DNA of 42,093 bases from an uncultured bacterium. Its GTDB lineage: Bacteria > Nitrospirota > Thermodesulfovibrionia > Thermodesulfovibrionales > Thermodesulfovibrionaceae. The notes beneath the pieces are model-generated. The model ran no database searches. It had not been told where the DNA came from and was given only the letters and a program-made list of their open reading frames with translations. Positions 34,067 to 41,615 of this stretch are shown here, in pieces. Within the stretch, counting starts at the first letter, position 1. Each line of letters begins with the position of its first letter. A program made the translations under genes and the position numbers. The DNA is taken from the NCBI GenBank assembly GCA_937998865.1, contig CALLBR010000018.1:1-42093 (forward strand), given 5' to 3'.

Positions 34067-35317
34067 ATGAAAGAAAAGATTTTAGCAAAAGCACAACAAG
34101 CCAAGGAGGCTTCACGTTTTATTTCAAAAGCTTCTACGGAGTTGAAAAACAAAATAATTGAAAGAATGGCAGAATACCTTAGAAAAAGGACAGATGAATT
34201 AATTGAGGCAAATAAACTGGATATTGCTAACGCTGAAAAGAAAGGACTTTCAAAGGCTTTAATTGATAGGCTTACTCTTAATGAAAAGAGAATTACTGAG
34301 ATGGTCAAAGGTCTTGAGGAGGTTGTTGCACTGCCTGATCCTGTAGGAGAGATAACTAAAATGTGGCTACGGCCCAATGGAATGCAGGTTGGTAAAATGA
34401 GGGTTCCCATTGGCGTAATAGGAGTTATTTATGAAGCAAGACCTAATGTTACGGTTGATGTTACAGGACTGTGTATAAAGGCAGGTAATGCTGTAGTCTT
34501 AAGGGGTGGATCGGAGGCAATAAATTCTAATGTAGCATTAGTGAAAATTTTGAAAGAAGCACTTAAAGAGGAAGGCATGCATGAGGGAGTGGTAACTTAT
34601 TTAGATATAACGAGTAGAGAGGCTGTTTTGGAGATGATAAAGCTTGAGGGAATTATAGATCTCATAATTCCACGGGGAGGGGAGGGCTTAATCAGAACAG
34701 TAACAGAAAATTCAAGAATTCCAGTTTTAAAGCACTATAAAGGAGTGTGCCATGTATTTGTTGACAGAGAAGCTGATCTTAAGATGGCAGAGGAGATTTG
34801 TTTCAACGCTAAGGTTCAAAGACCCGCTACCTGTAATGCCATGGAAACCATGTTAGTGGATGAAAAGATTGCTAAAAAGTTTTTACCAAAGATGCTTAGG
34901 AGATTCGAAGAGGCTGGTGTTGAAATTAGAGGATGTGAAAAAACAAGGGAAATTTATCCAAAAATTAAAGATGTAAAAGAGGAAGATTTTTATAGAGAAT
35001 ATCTTGATTTAATCTTAAATGTTAAAGTAGTTAAGGATATAGATGAGGCAATGGAACACATAGAAAAATATGGCTCTGCCCATTCTGATGCAATTGTAAC
35101 ACAAAATTACGAGAAGGCAATGAGATTTTTAAGAGAGGTTGACTCTTCTGCTGTTTTTGTCAATGCCTCTACAAGACTCAATGATGGTTATCAGTTCGGC
35201 TTAGGAGCAGAAATCGGAATTTCAACAGATAAAATTCACGCTCGAGGTCCCATGGGTTTGGAAGAGCTTACCTGTACAAAATTCATAGTTTTTGGAAGCG
35301 GACAATTAAGACAATAA
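34067..35317 (+). CDS. proA: gamma-glutamyl phosphate reductase
   Basis: Aldehyde-dehydrogenase-fold enzyme that reduces gamma-glutamyl phosphate to glutamate semialdehyde with NADPH in proline synthesis. The 416 residues contain PIGVIGVIYEARPNVTVD, LRGGSEA, IPRGGEGLIR, and the catalytic Cys256 in QRPATCNAMET. The ATG at 34067 is 9 bases from AAGGAGG; the GTG at 34061 is too close. No proB is adjacent in this window. Confidence 0.96.
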   Translation: MKEKILAKAQQAKEASRFISKASTELKNKIIERMAEYLRKRTDELIEANKLDIANAEKKGLSKALIDRLTLNEKRITEMVKGLEEVVALPDPVGEITKMWLRPNGMQVGKMRVPIGVIGVIYEARPNVTVDVTGLCIKAGNAVVLRGGSEAINSNVALVKILKEALKEEGMHEGVVTYLDITSREAVLEMIKLEGIIDLIIPRGGEGLIRTVTENSRIPVLKHYKGVCHVFVDREADLKMAEEICFNAKVQRPATCNAMETMLVDEKIAKKFLPKMLRRFEEAGVEIRGCEKTREIYPKIKDVKEEDFYREYLDLILNVKVVKDIDEAMEHIEKYGSAHSDAIVTQNYEKAMRFLREVDSSAVFVNASTRLNDGYQFGLGAEIGISTDKIHARGPMGLEELTCTKFIVFGSGQLRQ

Positions 35318-35324
35318 TTTCAAA

Positions 35325-35957
35325 ATGAAAATTGGACTTTTCGGAGGTACTTTTAATCCTATCCATTATGGACATTTGAGAGGGGCGGAAGAGGTAAGAG
35401 AGCATTTTGCTCTACATAAAATTATATTTATCCCTTCTGGGATACCGCCCCTTAAAATTTTAAATTTGATGGACAAATACCATAGATTAGAAATGACAAA
35501 ATTGGCAATAGAGAGTAATCCCTATTTCGAAGTTTCTGACTTTGAGATAAAACTTGAAGGACCATCATATACGATAAATACAGTAAAATTTTTTAAAAAT
35601 CTTTACCAAGGGCATACTCTTTGGTTTATAATTGGTGTGGATTCTTTTTTAGAATTACCAAAATGGCATAAACATGGTGAACTTTTAAAAATGATAGATT
35701 TTATAGTAATGTCAAGACCAAAAAATCATATAGAGAATTACAGATTGGAAGATTGCTCACTAATAGGGGAAAAGATAGATGAAAATGTCTTCCAGATAAA
35801 AAATTCTGATAAAAAAGTTTATTTCATTAACATTACACCCTACAGTATTTCTTCCACCTTATTAAGAGAAAAGATAAGTAAAAATGAAAGCATAAAATAT
35901 CTCTTGCCAGACAAAGTTATTGCTTATATTGAAGCAAACAAACTATATAGGAGTTGA
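35325..35957 (+). CDS. nadD: nicotinate-nucleotide adenylyltransferase
   Basis: Transfers AMP to nicotinate mononucleotide in NAD synthesis. The 210 residues show the nucleotidyltransferase motifs FGGTFNPIHYGHL (His14, His17) and SISSTLLREKI. It follows proA by 7 bases. There is no good Shine-Dalgarno; an ATAAT box ends 6 bases before the ATG, so an internal leaderless promoter is conceivable. Confidence 0.94.
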   Translation: MKIGLFGGTFNPIHYGHLRGAEEVREHFALHKIIFIPSGIPPLKILNLMDKYHRLEMTKLAIESNPYFEVSDFEIKLEGPSYTINTVKFFKNLYQGHTLWFIIGVDSFLELPKWHKHGELLKMIDFIVMSRPKNHIENYRLEDCSLIGEKIDENVFQIKNSDKKVYFINITPYSISSTLLREKISKNESIKYLLPDKVIAYIEANKLYRS

Positions 35958-35959
35958 GG

Positions 35960-36850
35960 ATGAATGACAATTTTTTAGATTTTTCTATATTGCCAGCTAA
36001 TCTACTTAATGTTTACAAAAGCCAATCCATGAGAGAAATTTTAGAGAAAATAAAAGACACTCCTTTGAAAAATTCCGTATTCTACATATACGGCGAAAAA
36101 GGCACAGAGAAGATATATATAATGAAAGCTATTTTGTATAAAATGCCAAATTATATTTTATTAAAAAATCCGAAAGATCTTAAAGGTAAGTTAGCTAAAA
36201 AAGAGAATATAGTTTTTTTGATAGAAGATATTGAAAAATTCGATTTTTCATTATTGGAAAAGCATGAGCAAGTGATTAATTGTATTATTTTTTTACAAAC
36301 TGTAGACTTTGAGATTCTTTTGAGGGAAGGTAAAATTGATTTACAAAAATATGATTTTTTGAAGAAAGCTCATAAAATTTACATTCCTCCTTTAAATTCA
36401 AGAAAACAAGATATTGTGCCAATTGCAAACATGCTTTTAAGGGAAATATCGGAATTTTTAGGAATTTCACAAAAAGAATTATCAAAGGATGCTAGAGAGG
36501 CACTTACCGAATATCCTTGGCCGGAAAATTTCTATCAACTAAAGAAATTCTTAACTAAATCATGTATAAATAGCAAACATAAAAAATTAACCTCTAAGGA
36601 TATTTTTAATAATTTCCATGATAAACTTTCTATAAAAAATTTTCTCGAATCAAAAATAGGAAGTTTTTTAAGTGATTTCAGCAAAATAGAAAATTCCAAT
36701 CTCTACGAAACTATTATTCAAGAAGTGGAAAAGGCTCTTTTCTGTTTAGTTTTAAATGAAGCTGGCAATAATCAACTAAAAGCAGCAAAGATTTTAGGAA
36801 TAAACAGAAACACTCTTAGCAAAAAACTTAAAATTTATAATTTGATTTAA
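35960..36850 (+). CDS. degenerate NtrC-like regulator with Fis-type HTH
   Basis: A 296-residue protein that looks like a stripped bacterial enhancer-binding protein. The central region follows the AAA+ layout, but the Walker A position reads YGEKGTEKIY, Walker B reads FLIEDIEKF, and there is no GAFTGA loop for sigma54. The lid region (SRKQDIVPIANMLLREI, then YPWPENFYQLKKFL) and the C-terminal Fis HTH (NQLKAAKILGINRNTLSKKL) are recognisable. It probably binds DNA but cannot remodel sigma54 holoenzyme. ATG 35960, 6 bases from AGGAG, is preferred over TTG 35954. Located between nadD and the rpsF operon; target unknown. Confidence 0.75.
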   Translation: MNDNFLDFSILPANLLNVYKSQSMREILEKIKDTPLKNSVFYIYGEKGTEKIYIMKAILYKMPNYILLKNPKDLKGKLAKKENIVFLIEDIEKFDFSLLEKHEQVINCIIFLQTVDFEILLREGKIDLQKYDFLKKAHKIYIPPLNSRKQDIVPIANMLLREISEFLGISQKELSKDAREALTEYPWPENFYQLKKFLTKSCINSKHKKLTSKDIFNNFHDKLSIKNFLESKIGSFLSDFSKIENSNLYETIIQEVEKALFCLVLNEAGNNQLKAAKILGINRNTLSKKLKIYNLI

Positions 36851-36942
36851 AGTAATAAAATATGTTATAAAAATGATTGTAACTTTTACTCCATGCTCTC
36901 ACCATAAGGAGGAGGGCTTAAAATCCAGATGGAGGTATTTAT
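36842..36942 (+). promoter_or_regulatory. rpsF promoter and leader
   Basis: TTGATT (36842-36847), an 18-base spacer and TGTTATAAA (TATAAA at 36866-36871) make a good promoter that begins inside the end of the regulator gene. The leader of about 65 bases contains CCAT/ATGG pairing around a purine-rich stretch (AAGGAGGAGGG) and a final GGAGGT at 36931-36936. Bacterial rpsF leaders often bind the S6:S18 complex; I cannot confirm that structure here. Confidence 0.5.
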
Positions 36943-37308
36943 ATGCCAAAAAATTTCTATGAAAAAATGGTTTTACTCTTGCCAACTCTTTCAGAAGAGG
37001 AGTTAAAAGAAGCAATCAACAAAATTTCTGGAGTTATAACTGATAATGAAGGAGAAGTTTTGAACATTGACAATTGGGGAAAGAGGAAATTAGCCTATAA
37101 GCTTAATAAACAAAGTATGGGCTATTATGTTTTATTCATTTTTAAAGCACCTTCAAAAGCAATTAAGGCTATCGAAGATTTTTACAAAGTTTATGACCCA
37201 GTGTTTAAGTATATGATTATTAAACTTGAAAAAGAGCAAATTTCTGCTCTTCCTCCTGAAGTAAAGGGTATTCCAGTAGAACCAAAAGAAATATCTTCAA
37301 GCGAATAA
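36943..37308 (+). CDS. rpsF: 30S ribosomal protein bS6
   Basis: Small-subunit protein S6, 121 residues, which binds the central 16S rRNA domain together with S18. The sequence includes YEKMVLLLPTLSEEELKEAI, VLNIDNWGKRKLAYKLNK and the FKAPSKAIKAIEDFYKVYDP helix. The C-terminal tail is slightly extended and acidic. It heads an operon with ssb and rpsR, and the GGAGGT before its ATG is strong. Confidence 0.95.
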   Translation: MPKNFYEKMVLLLPTLSEEELKEAINKISGVITDNEGEVLNIDNWGKRKLAYKLNKQSMGYYVLFIFKAPSKAIKAIEDFYKVYDPVFKYMIIKLEKEQISALPPEVKGIPVEPKEISSSE

Positions 37309-37309
37309 A

Positions 37310-37696
37310 ATGTTTAATAGGATTATTTTAATAGGAAATTTGACAAGAGACCCTGAAATTAGGTATACCCCTTCTGGTGTGGCTGTGGCAACTGTTCCAA
37401 TAGCTGTTAATTCAAGATATAAACAAGGTAATGAAATGAGAGAAGAAACCTTATTTATTGATGCAATAGTTTTTGGAAAACAAGCAGAAACTTGCACCCA
37501 ATATTTAAACAAAGGCAGGATGGTTTTGGTAGAGGGAAGACTCAGAGAGAGAAGATGGGAATATGAAGGTCAAAAAAAGAGTAAATTTGAAATTATAGCA
37601 ACTAATGTAAGATTTTTATCAAAAAGAGAAACTGGAGAGTCTGCTGACTCTGAGCAGATTCCACCTGAAGAGTTTACAGATTTAGAACCATTTTAA
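37310..37696 (+). CDS. ssb: single-stranded DNA-binding protein
   Basis: SSB of 128 residues with the OB fold (NRIILIGNLTRDPEIRYTPS, then VEGRLRERRWEYEGQKKSKF). The C-terminal acidic tail that recruits partners is short and ends FTDLEPF, a variant of the usual DDDIPF. It starts 1 base after the rpsF stop, in the conserved rpsF-ssb-rpsR order. Confidence 0.95.
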   Translation: MFNRIILIGNLTRDPEIRYTPSGVAVATVPIAVNSRYKQGNEMREETLFIDAIVFGKQAETCTQYLNKGRMVLVEGRLRERRWEYEGQKKSKFEIIATNVRFLSKRETGESADSEQIPPEEFTDLEPF

Positions 37697-37708
37697 AGGA
37701 GGCTATTA

Positions 37709-37942
37709 ATGCAACAACAATCACAAAGAAGATTCTTTAGAAAAAAATATTGTCGTTTCTGTGCTGAAAATGTTGAATTTATTGACTACAAAAACTTTAA
37801 AATGCTGAGAAGTTTTATGACAGAAAGAGGGAAAATACTGTCAAGAAAGATGACCGGCACCTGCTCAAGGCATCAGAGACAACTGACTAAGGCTATAAAG
37901 AGAGCAAGATCAGTAGCACTATTGCCATACATTGAGCTCTAA
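37709..37942 (+). CDS. rpsR: 30S ribosomal protein bS18
   Basis: S18, 77 residues, partner of S6. It carries CRFC at the start and a third Cys ([11 protein letters not shown]), so it is the zinc-binding (C+) type of S18. [14 protein letters not shown] at the C-terminus is standard. AAGGAGG lies upstream. In most bacteria rplI (L9) follows; here two DUF507 genes follow instead. Confidence 0.95.
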   Translation: MQQQSQRRFFRKKYCRFCAENVEFIDYKNFKMLRSFMTERGKILSRKMTGTCSRHQRQLTKAIKRARSVALLPYIEL

Positions 37943-37947
37943 TAAAA

Positions 37948-38229
37948 ATGAGGATACCTAAGAACTGGATACCTTATATTGCCCAAAACATAATTGAAAA
38001 CTTAATAAAAAAAGAACTTATTGAAGCAAAAGTACCTCATGAACAATTAATTGAAGAAGCTGAAAAATTGATACTTGAAGAATTGATGGTGGAAGACAGG
38101 CTTAATGAAGAAGTTAGAGAGCTACTGAAAAAATACGAAGCAGAAATAGAAAAAGGTAAATTAGACTATAGAAAACTTTTCGAAATGACAAAACAAAAAC
38201 TTGTAAAGCAGAGGAATTTAGTATTATGA
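37948..38229 (+). CDS. DUF507-family protein, copy 1
   Basis: A 93-residue helical protein of the DUF507 family, found in Aquificae, Nitrospirae and delta-type bacteria and of unknown function. It begins MRIPKNWIPYIAQNIIENLI and has the LIEEAEKLILEELMVEDRLN segment typical of the family. It starts 5 bases after rpsR and its stop overlaps the next start (ATGA). Confidence 0.8.
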   Translation: MRIPKNWIPYIAQNIIENLIKKELIEAKVPHEQLIEEAEKLILEELMVEDRLNEEVRELLKKYEAEIEKGKLDYRKLFEMTKQKLVKQRNLVL

Positions 38230-38504
38230 TGCTATCAGACGAGAAAATTTCTCATACCTCTCATGTGTTATTTAATGGTTTAATAAATAAAGACTTAATC
38301 ATATTAAAAGCTGATGAACAGGAAGTCAGAAGAGAGATTAAGAGAAGTTTTATTCAAGCATTAAAGATTGGTGAAGCTATTGACGAGATAGTAAAGAGAA
38401 AACTTCAATCTTTCTCGAAAAAAATTATAGAAGGAAGTCCTGAGTGGAATATTCTATACAAGAAATTTTTTGAAGAAGAAGAGAAAAAAAGATTTGGTCG
38501 TTAA
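38226..38504 (+). CDS. DUF507-family protein, copy 2
   Basis: A 92-residue paralogue of the gene before it: MLSDEKISHTSHVLFNGLIN, then EVRREIKRSFIQALKIGEAI. Tandem DUF507 pairs suggest a heteromer. It overlaps copy 1 by 4 bases and the HNH gene by 1, so all three are translationally coupled to the ribosomal operon. Function unknown. Confidence 0.8.
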   Translation: MMLSDEKISHTSHVLFNGLINKDLIILKADEQEVRREIKRSFIQALKIGEAIDEIVKRKLQSFSKKIIEGSPEWNILYKKFFEEEEKKRFGR

Positions 38505-38818
38505 TGAATACTTTTATTCCCATTGTTTCAGAAGATGAAATAAAAAGAGAGAAACAGAAGGCAAGAATTTTAAGAAAATCAGCCTGGTGGCGAAAAAAGA
38601 TCTCAAAGGGACAGTGTTATTATTGTGGGAGAAAAATTGCTCCAAAGGAATTGACAATGGATCATTTAGTCCCTTTAATAAGGGGAGGCAAGTCAACAAA
38701 AAGCAATTTAGTCCCTTCCTGCAAAGAATGTAATAGCAGGAAAAAATATCTTCTCCCAATTGAATGGGAAGAGTATCTTAAAAAGTTAAAGCCCCTTGAC
38801 CCTCAAAGCAATCTCTAA
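38504..38818 (+). CDS. HNH endonuclease-domain protein
   Basis: A 104-residue protein with a complete HNH nuclease motif: CYYCGRKI (Cys38, Cys41), MDHLVPLIRGG (Asp53, His54), SNLVPSCKECNSRKK (Asn68, Cys73, Cys76). The two Cys pairs form the structural zinc and His54 is the catalytic base. HNH domains cut DNA in many settings; without a partner domain the target is unknown. Coupling to a ribosomal operon argues against a selfish element and for a housekeeping role. It overlaps the convergent CDF gene by 4 bases. Confidence 0.88.
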   Translation: MNTFIPIVSEDEIKREKQKARILRKSAWWRKKISKGQCYYCGRKIAPKELTMDHLVPLIRGGKSTKSNLVPSCKECNSRKKYLLPIEWEEYLKKLKPLDPQSNL

Positions 38819-39678
38819 TCATCTCTTTTAGGTTCAACATGAACGATTACATCTACTACATCAGGAAATCTATCCTTTATTAATTTCTCTACTTTTTCTG
38901 CTATATCATGTCCTTCTTTAACAGTTATTGAGGATTTTACAAAAATTTTAAGATCTACAAAAATTTGTCCATCTGTTCCTCTTGTTCTTATGTTTTCACA
39001 GTCTTCTACATCAGAACAAGAGCAAATTATTTTTTTGATTTGAGATCCGTCGATTAATGCTTTATCAATAAGCAAATCTGTAGACTCCTTAAGTATTTTC
39101 ACAGCCTCTCGTGCAACCAAAATTCCTATGATTAAACCTGCAACAGAATCGAGAATGTAAAATCCGGATTTTATAAAAAAAATGGTAAAAATAATTCCGC
39201 AGGTAATGAAGATATCAGTTTTTGTATGAGAAGAATCAGCAATCAAAAATTCACTTTTTAGTTCCATTCCTTTTCTTCTTTCATAGAGAAAAGCAAAGAT
39301 ATTAACTGCAATAGTAAAGACAAGGATTATTAAAGTTTTTTCATCAATTTCAGGTTTTTTCCTATTAAAGAGAGATTCATAAGCTCCCTTGATTATTTCC
39401 AGAGATGTAAATCCCATTAGAATTCCTATAAATACAGCAAAGACTGTCTCATATTTTCTGTGTCCATAGGGATGTTCCTTATCAGGAGGACGACTGGCAA
39501 GATATATTCCTATTAGTCCGCCAATATTGCTTACGGCATCAAAAAGTGAGTGAAAACCGTCTGAGTAGATGGCAAGAGAATTAACTTTAAGCCCATAGAT
39601 TATTTTTAAAAGGGAGACCAATAGATTGAGACAGAGAGTTATTAGTAATACCTTTTTTATTTTTTTTGTTCTATCCAT
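38815..39678 (-). CDS. cation diffusion facilitator (CDF) transporter
   Basis: Inner-membrane divalent-metal/proton antiporter of 287 residues with about six helices. The metal-site motifs are SDGFHSLFDAVSN (Asp40, His43, Asp47 from the ATG at 39678) and ADSSHTKTD (His151, Asp155), followed by a C-terminal cytoplasmic ferredoxin-like domain (DLKIFVKSSITVKEGHDIAE). The substrate could be Zn, Fe, Mn or Co. A TTG at 39684 is the longer alternative start. It overlaps the DUF1460 gene and has no Shine-Dalgarno, so it depends on coupling or on an internal -10 (TATAAT at 39704-39699). Confidence 0.92.
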   Translation of the reverse strand: MDRTKKIKKVLLITLCLNLLVSLLKIIYGLKVNSLAIYSDGFHSLFDAVSNIGGLIGIYLASRPPDKEHPYGHRKYETVFAVFIGILMGFTSLEIIKGAYESLFNRKKPEIDEKTLIILVFTIAVNIFAFLYERRKGMELKSEFLIADSSHTKTDIFITCGIIFTIFFIKSGFYILDSVAGLIIGILVAREAVKILKESTDLLIDKALIDGSQIKKIICSCSDVEDCENIRTRGTDGQIFVDLKIFVKSSITVKEGHDIAEKVEKLIKDRFPDVVDVIVHVEPKRDD

Positions 39679-40375
39679 TTTCAAATAAGGGTTTATAAAT
39701 TATAACTCCCCTTCTTTTCCTGACATACTTAATAAAATCTTCATCCACAACCTTACCCTTCAGGCTTGAAGCATGCCTTAGAATGATTTTTTCCCCTCTA
39801 TTAATTAGAATCCCCACATGTGATACATCAAGTCCTTGTTTAGAAGTAAAAAAACCGCAGTAGTAAACTGATTTAAGTTTATCTATTATTTTAGCAATTT
39901 CACTGGAGGGTATGTAGGTAATTTCCCTAGTCATGATTGGTAAGCTCTCTATCCATTTTTTTTCTTGGTCTTTCTTATTGAGAATTTTAATTTTTCTCTC
40001 ACATAAATAATCAGCAATTTTTTGGGTAATATTTTCTACAGTAGAAATTGTATCCCATTGAGAAAAAAAGTGCCTTCTATTAAGAAAGTTAATATTACTT
40101 TCGAAGTATCTTATCATAGTTAAGTTGGTTATGAAGGAGTGAAAATCGGGGGATAATCTAAAAGCCTCTAAATATTCAAGAAAAGTCATGCAATCAACTC
40201 CCTCAAAATCTACTGTAATTTGTCTTTTTTTCTCAGCCTCAAGGGAAATGGAATTTTTTTTATAGGGAGTATTTAAAAAAAATTCTGAAATTTTAATTAG
40301 TTTATCTTCGCCCTTTAAATTCGAGACTTCTTCAAATATCTTGTTTACTTCAATTCTTCCCTCTTTAATTATCAT
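39671..40375 (-). CDS. DUF1460 protein (NlpC/P60-like amidase)
   Basis: A 234-residue protein of the DUF1460 family, papain-like cell-wall amidases or endopeptidases. Catalytic candidates are Cys62 in GVDCMTFLEYLEAF and His186 in DVSHVGIL, with His201 in LRHAS. No signal peptide is evident at the N-terminus (MIIKEGRIEVNKIFEE), so it seems to act in the cytoplasm, perhaps on recycled muropeptides. It is divergent from the NagA gene with a 15-base gap. Confidence 0.82.
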   Translation of the reverse strand: MIIKEGRIEVNKIFEEVSNLKGEDKLIKISEFFLNTPYKKNSISLEAEKKRQITVDFEGVDCMTFLEYLEAFRLSPDFHSFITNLTMIRYFESNINFLNRRHFFSQWDTISTVENITQKIADYLCERKIKILNKKDQEKKWIESLPIMTREITYIPSSEIAKIIDKLKSVYYCGFFTSKQGLDVSHVGILINRGEKIILRHASSLKGKVVDEDFIKYVRKRRGVIIYKPLFENG

Positions 40376-40390
40376 ATGTTATGATAAAAT
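40376..40390. promoter_or_regulatory. 15-bp divergent leaderless start region
   Basis: Only 15 bases separate the ATG of DUF1460 (40375, minus) from the ATG of nagA (40391, plus). Rightward, TGTTATGAT (TATGAT at 40380-40385) ends 5 bases before nagA. Leftward, TATCAT ends 5 bases before DUF1460. Any -35 must lie inside the opposite gene. There is no room for a leader or a Shine-Dalgarno on either side. Confidence 0.55.
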
Positions 40391-41209
40391 ATGTCACTAA
40401 TTGACATCCACTTTCACGGAACAGATAAGATTGACATAAAAGAAGCAGAGACTTCTGAAGAGATTCTCCAAATTGCAAAAGAAACTGCAGATAGGGGAGT
40501 TAGTGGATTTCTACTTACTCTATATCCAGACGATCCTCAAAAAATGAGAAAAAAACTTTCGATTATAAAAAAAGCAATTGCTGAGCAAAGAGATGGAGCA
40601 AGAATTTTAGGTGCTTATCTTGAAGGTCCTTTTATTAATCCTCGTTGGGCTGGTGCTTTGGATAGGAGTAAGTTTTTACAACCTAATATTGATAAACTAA
40701 AGGAAATAATAGAAGGGTTCGAAGAGATTGTAAAAATTATTACCATAGCTCCTGAATTAACAAATGCCATTAAATTGATAGAGGCCTGTAGTAGTTCAGG
40801 GATAGTAGTAAGTCTGGGTCACTCAGATGCCACCTTTAAGGATGCTCAAGATGCTTTTAAAGCAGGAGCAAAATTAATAACTCATCTATTCAACGCCATG
40901 CGAGGTATTCATCATCGAGAACCCGGTCTTGCAGGGTTTGGACTTATGAACGAAGAAATATATTTAGAGATCATTGCTGATGGAAGGCATATACACGATG
41001 AAGTCATAAAATGGATTTTTAAAATTAAGAATCCCTTAAGAATAATTCTTGTCTCAGACATGGTAAAGGATGAGGGAGATGCAAGATTAATTAAGGGAGG
41101 CTCCCTCAGTTTAAATGAAATTAGAAATAGACTTTTGAATATGAATATAGAAGATAAAAGAATTGAGAGAGCAACCTATTGGAATCCAAAAGAGTTATTA
41201 AAAATATAG
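40391..41209 (+). CDS. minimal N-acetylglucosamine-6-phosphate deacetylase-like protein
   Basis: A 272-residue member of the NagA branch of amidohydrolases (usual length about 380). It removes acetate from GlcNAc-6-P in aminosugar recycling, if active. Active-site motifs are DIHFHG (His7, His9), YLEGPF (Glu78), LGHSDA (His144), ITHLFNAM (His165) and VSDM (Asp223). The N-terminal beta-sandwich is absent, and the loop after VSDM that normally leads to the second half of that sandwich is shortened to GGSLSLNEIRNRL. All metal and catalytic residues remain, so activity is plausible. Confidence 0.82.
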   Translation: MSLIDIHFHGTDKIDIKEAETSEEILQIAKETADRGVSGFLLTLYPDDPQKMRKKLSIIKKAIAEQRDGARILGAYLEGPFINPRWAGALDRSKFLQPNIDKLKEIIEGFEEIVKIITIAPELTNAIKLIEACSSSGIVVSLGHSDATFKDAQDAFKAGAKLITHLFNAMRGIHHREPGLAGFGLMNEEIYLEIIADGRHIHDEVIKWIFKIKNPLRIILVSDMVKDEGDARLIKGGSLSLNEIRNRLLNMNIEDKRIERATYWNPKELLKI

Positions 41210-41211
41210 AT

Positions 41212-41577
41212 CTATTCCAATTTTTCTTTTTCTTCTTGCTCCATTTTACAATCAATACATAAATCTGTTACAGGCCTAGCCTCAAGTCTTTCAATAGGAA
41301 TTTCCACTCCACAGGCTTCGCAAATCCCGTATGTTCCATTTTCAATTTTTTCAAGAGTTTTTTCGATTTTCTTAAGTAGCTTTCTCTCTCTCTCTCTCAA
41401 TCTTAGAAGAAAACTTCTGTCAATTTCCTGAGATGCTATATCACCAATTTCTGACAAATTTCCCTCTGCCGGAAGATTTGCTAACATTATTCCTGCATCT
41501 ATGAGAATTTGTTCCTTTTGCTTTATTAGTTTTCTTTTAATTTCCTCAATTTTAAGTTGTCTTTCATTTTTTTTCAT
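41212..41577 (-). CDS. DksA/TraR-family zinc-finger protein
   Basis: A 121-residue DksA/TraR-type protein: a coiled-coil N-terminal half and a C4 zinc finger CEACGVEIPIERLEARP then CIDC (Cys86, 89, 107, 110). Family members bind the secondary channel of RNA polymerase and modify initiation, often with ppGpp; the coiled-coil tip lacks the obvious DxxDxA motif of DksA, so ppGpp-linked activity is unsure. Its stop is 2 bases from the nagA stop, convergent. Confidence 0.9.
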   Translation of the reverse strand: MKKNERQLKIEEIKRKLIKQKEQILIDAGIMLANLPAEGNLSEIGDIASQEIDRSFLLRLRERERKLLKKIEKTLEKIENGTYGICEACGVEIPIERLEARPVTDLCIDCKMEQEEKEKLE

Positions 41578-41587
41578 AATTTTTTAG

Positions 41588-41615
41588 ATTATCAGAAAAG
41601 TTTGGAATTAGTCAA
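41588..41615 (-). promoter_or_regulatory. promoter of DksA-like gene
   Basis: Reading leftward, TTGACT (41615-41610), a 16-base spacer and GATAAT (41593-41588) lead to the ATG 10 bases on. It is the best -35/-10 pair in the window and the leader is only a few bases, with no Shine-Dalgarno. Confidence 0.55.

Noticed and set aside
38504-38818. HNH gene as part of an intron, intein or phage
   Set aside because: It is coupled to the DUF507 genes with 1-base overlap and has no surrounding mobile-element features.
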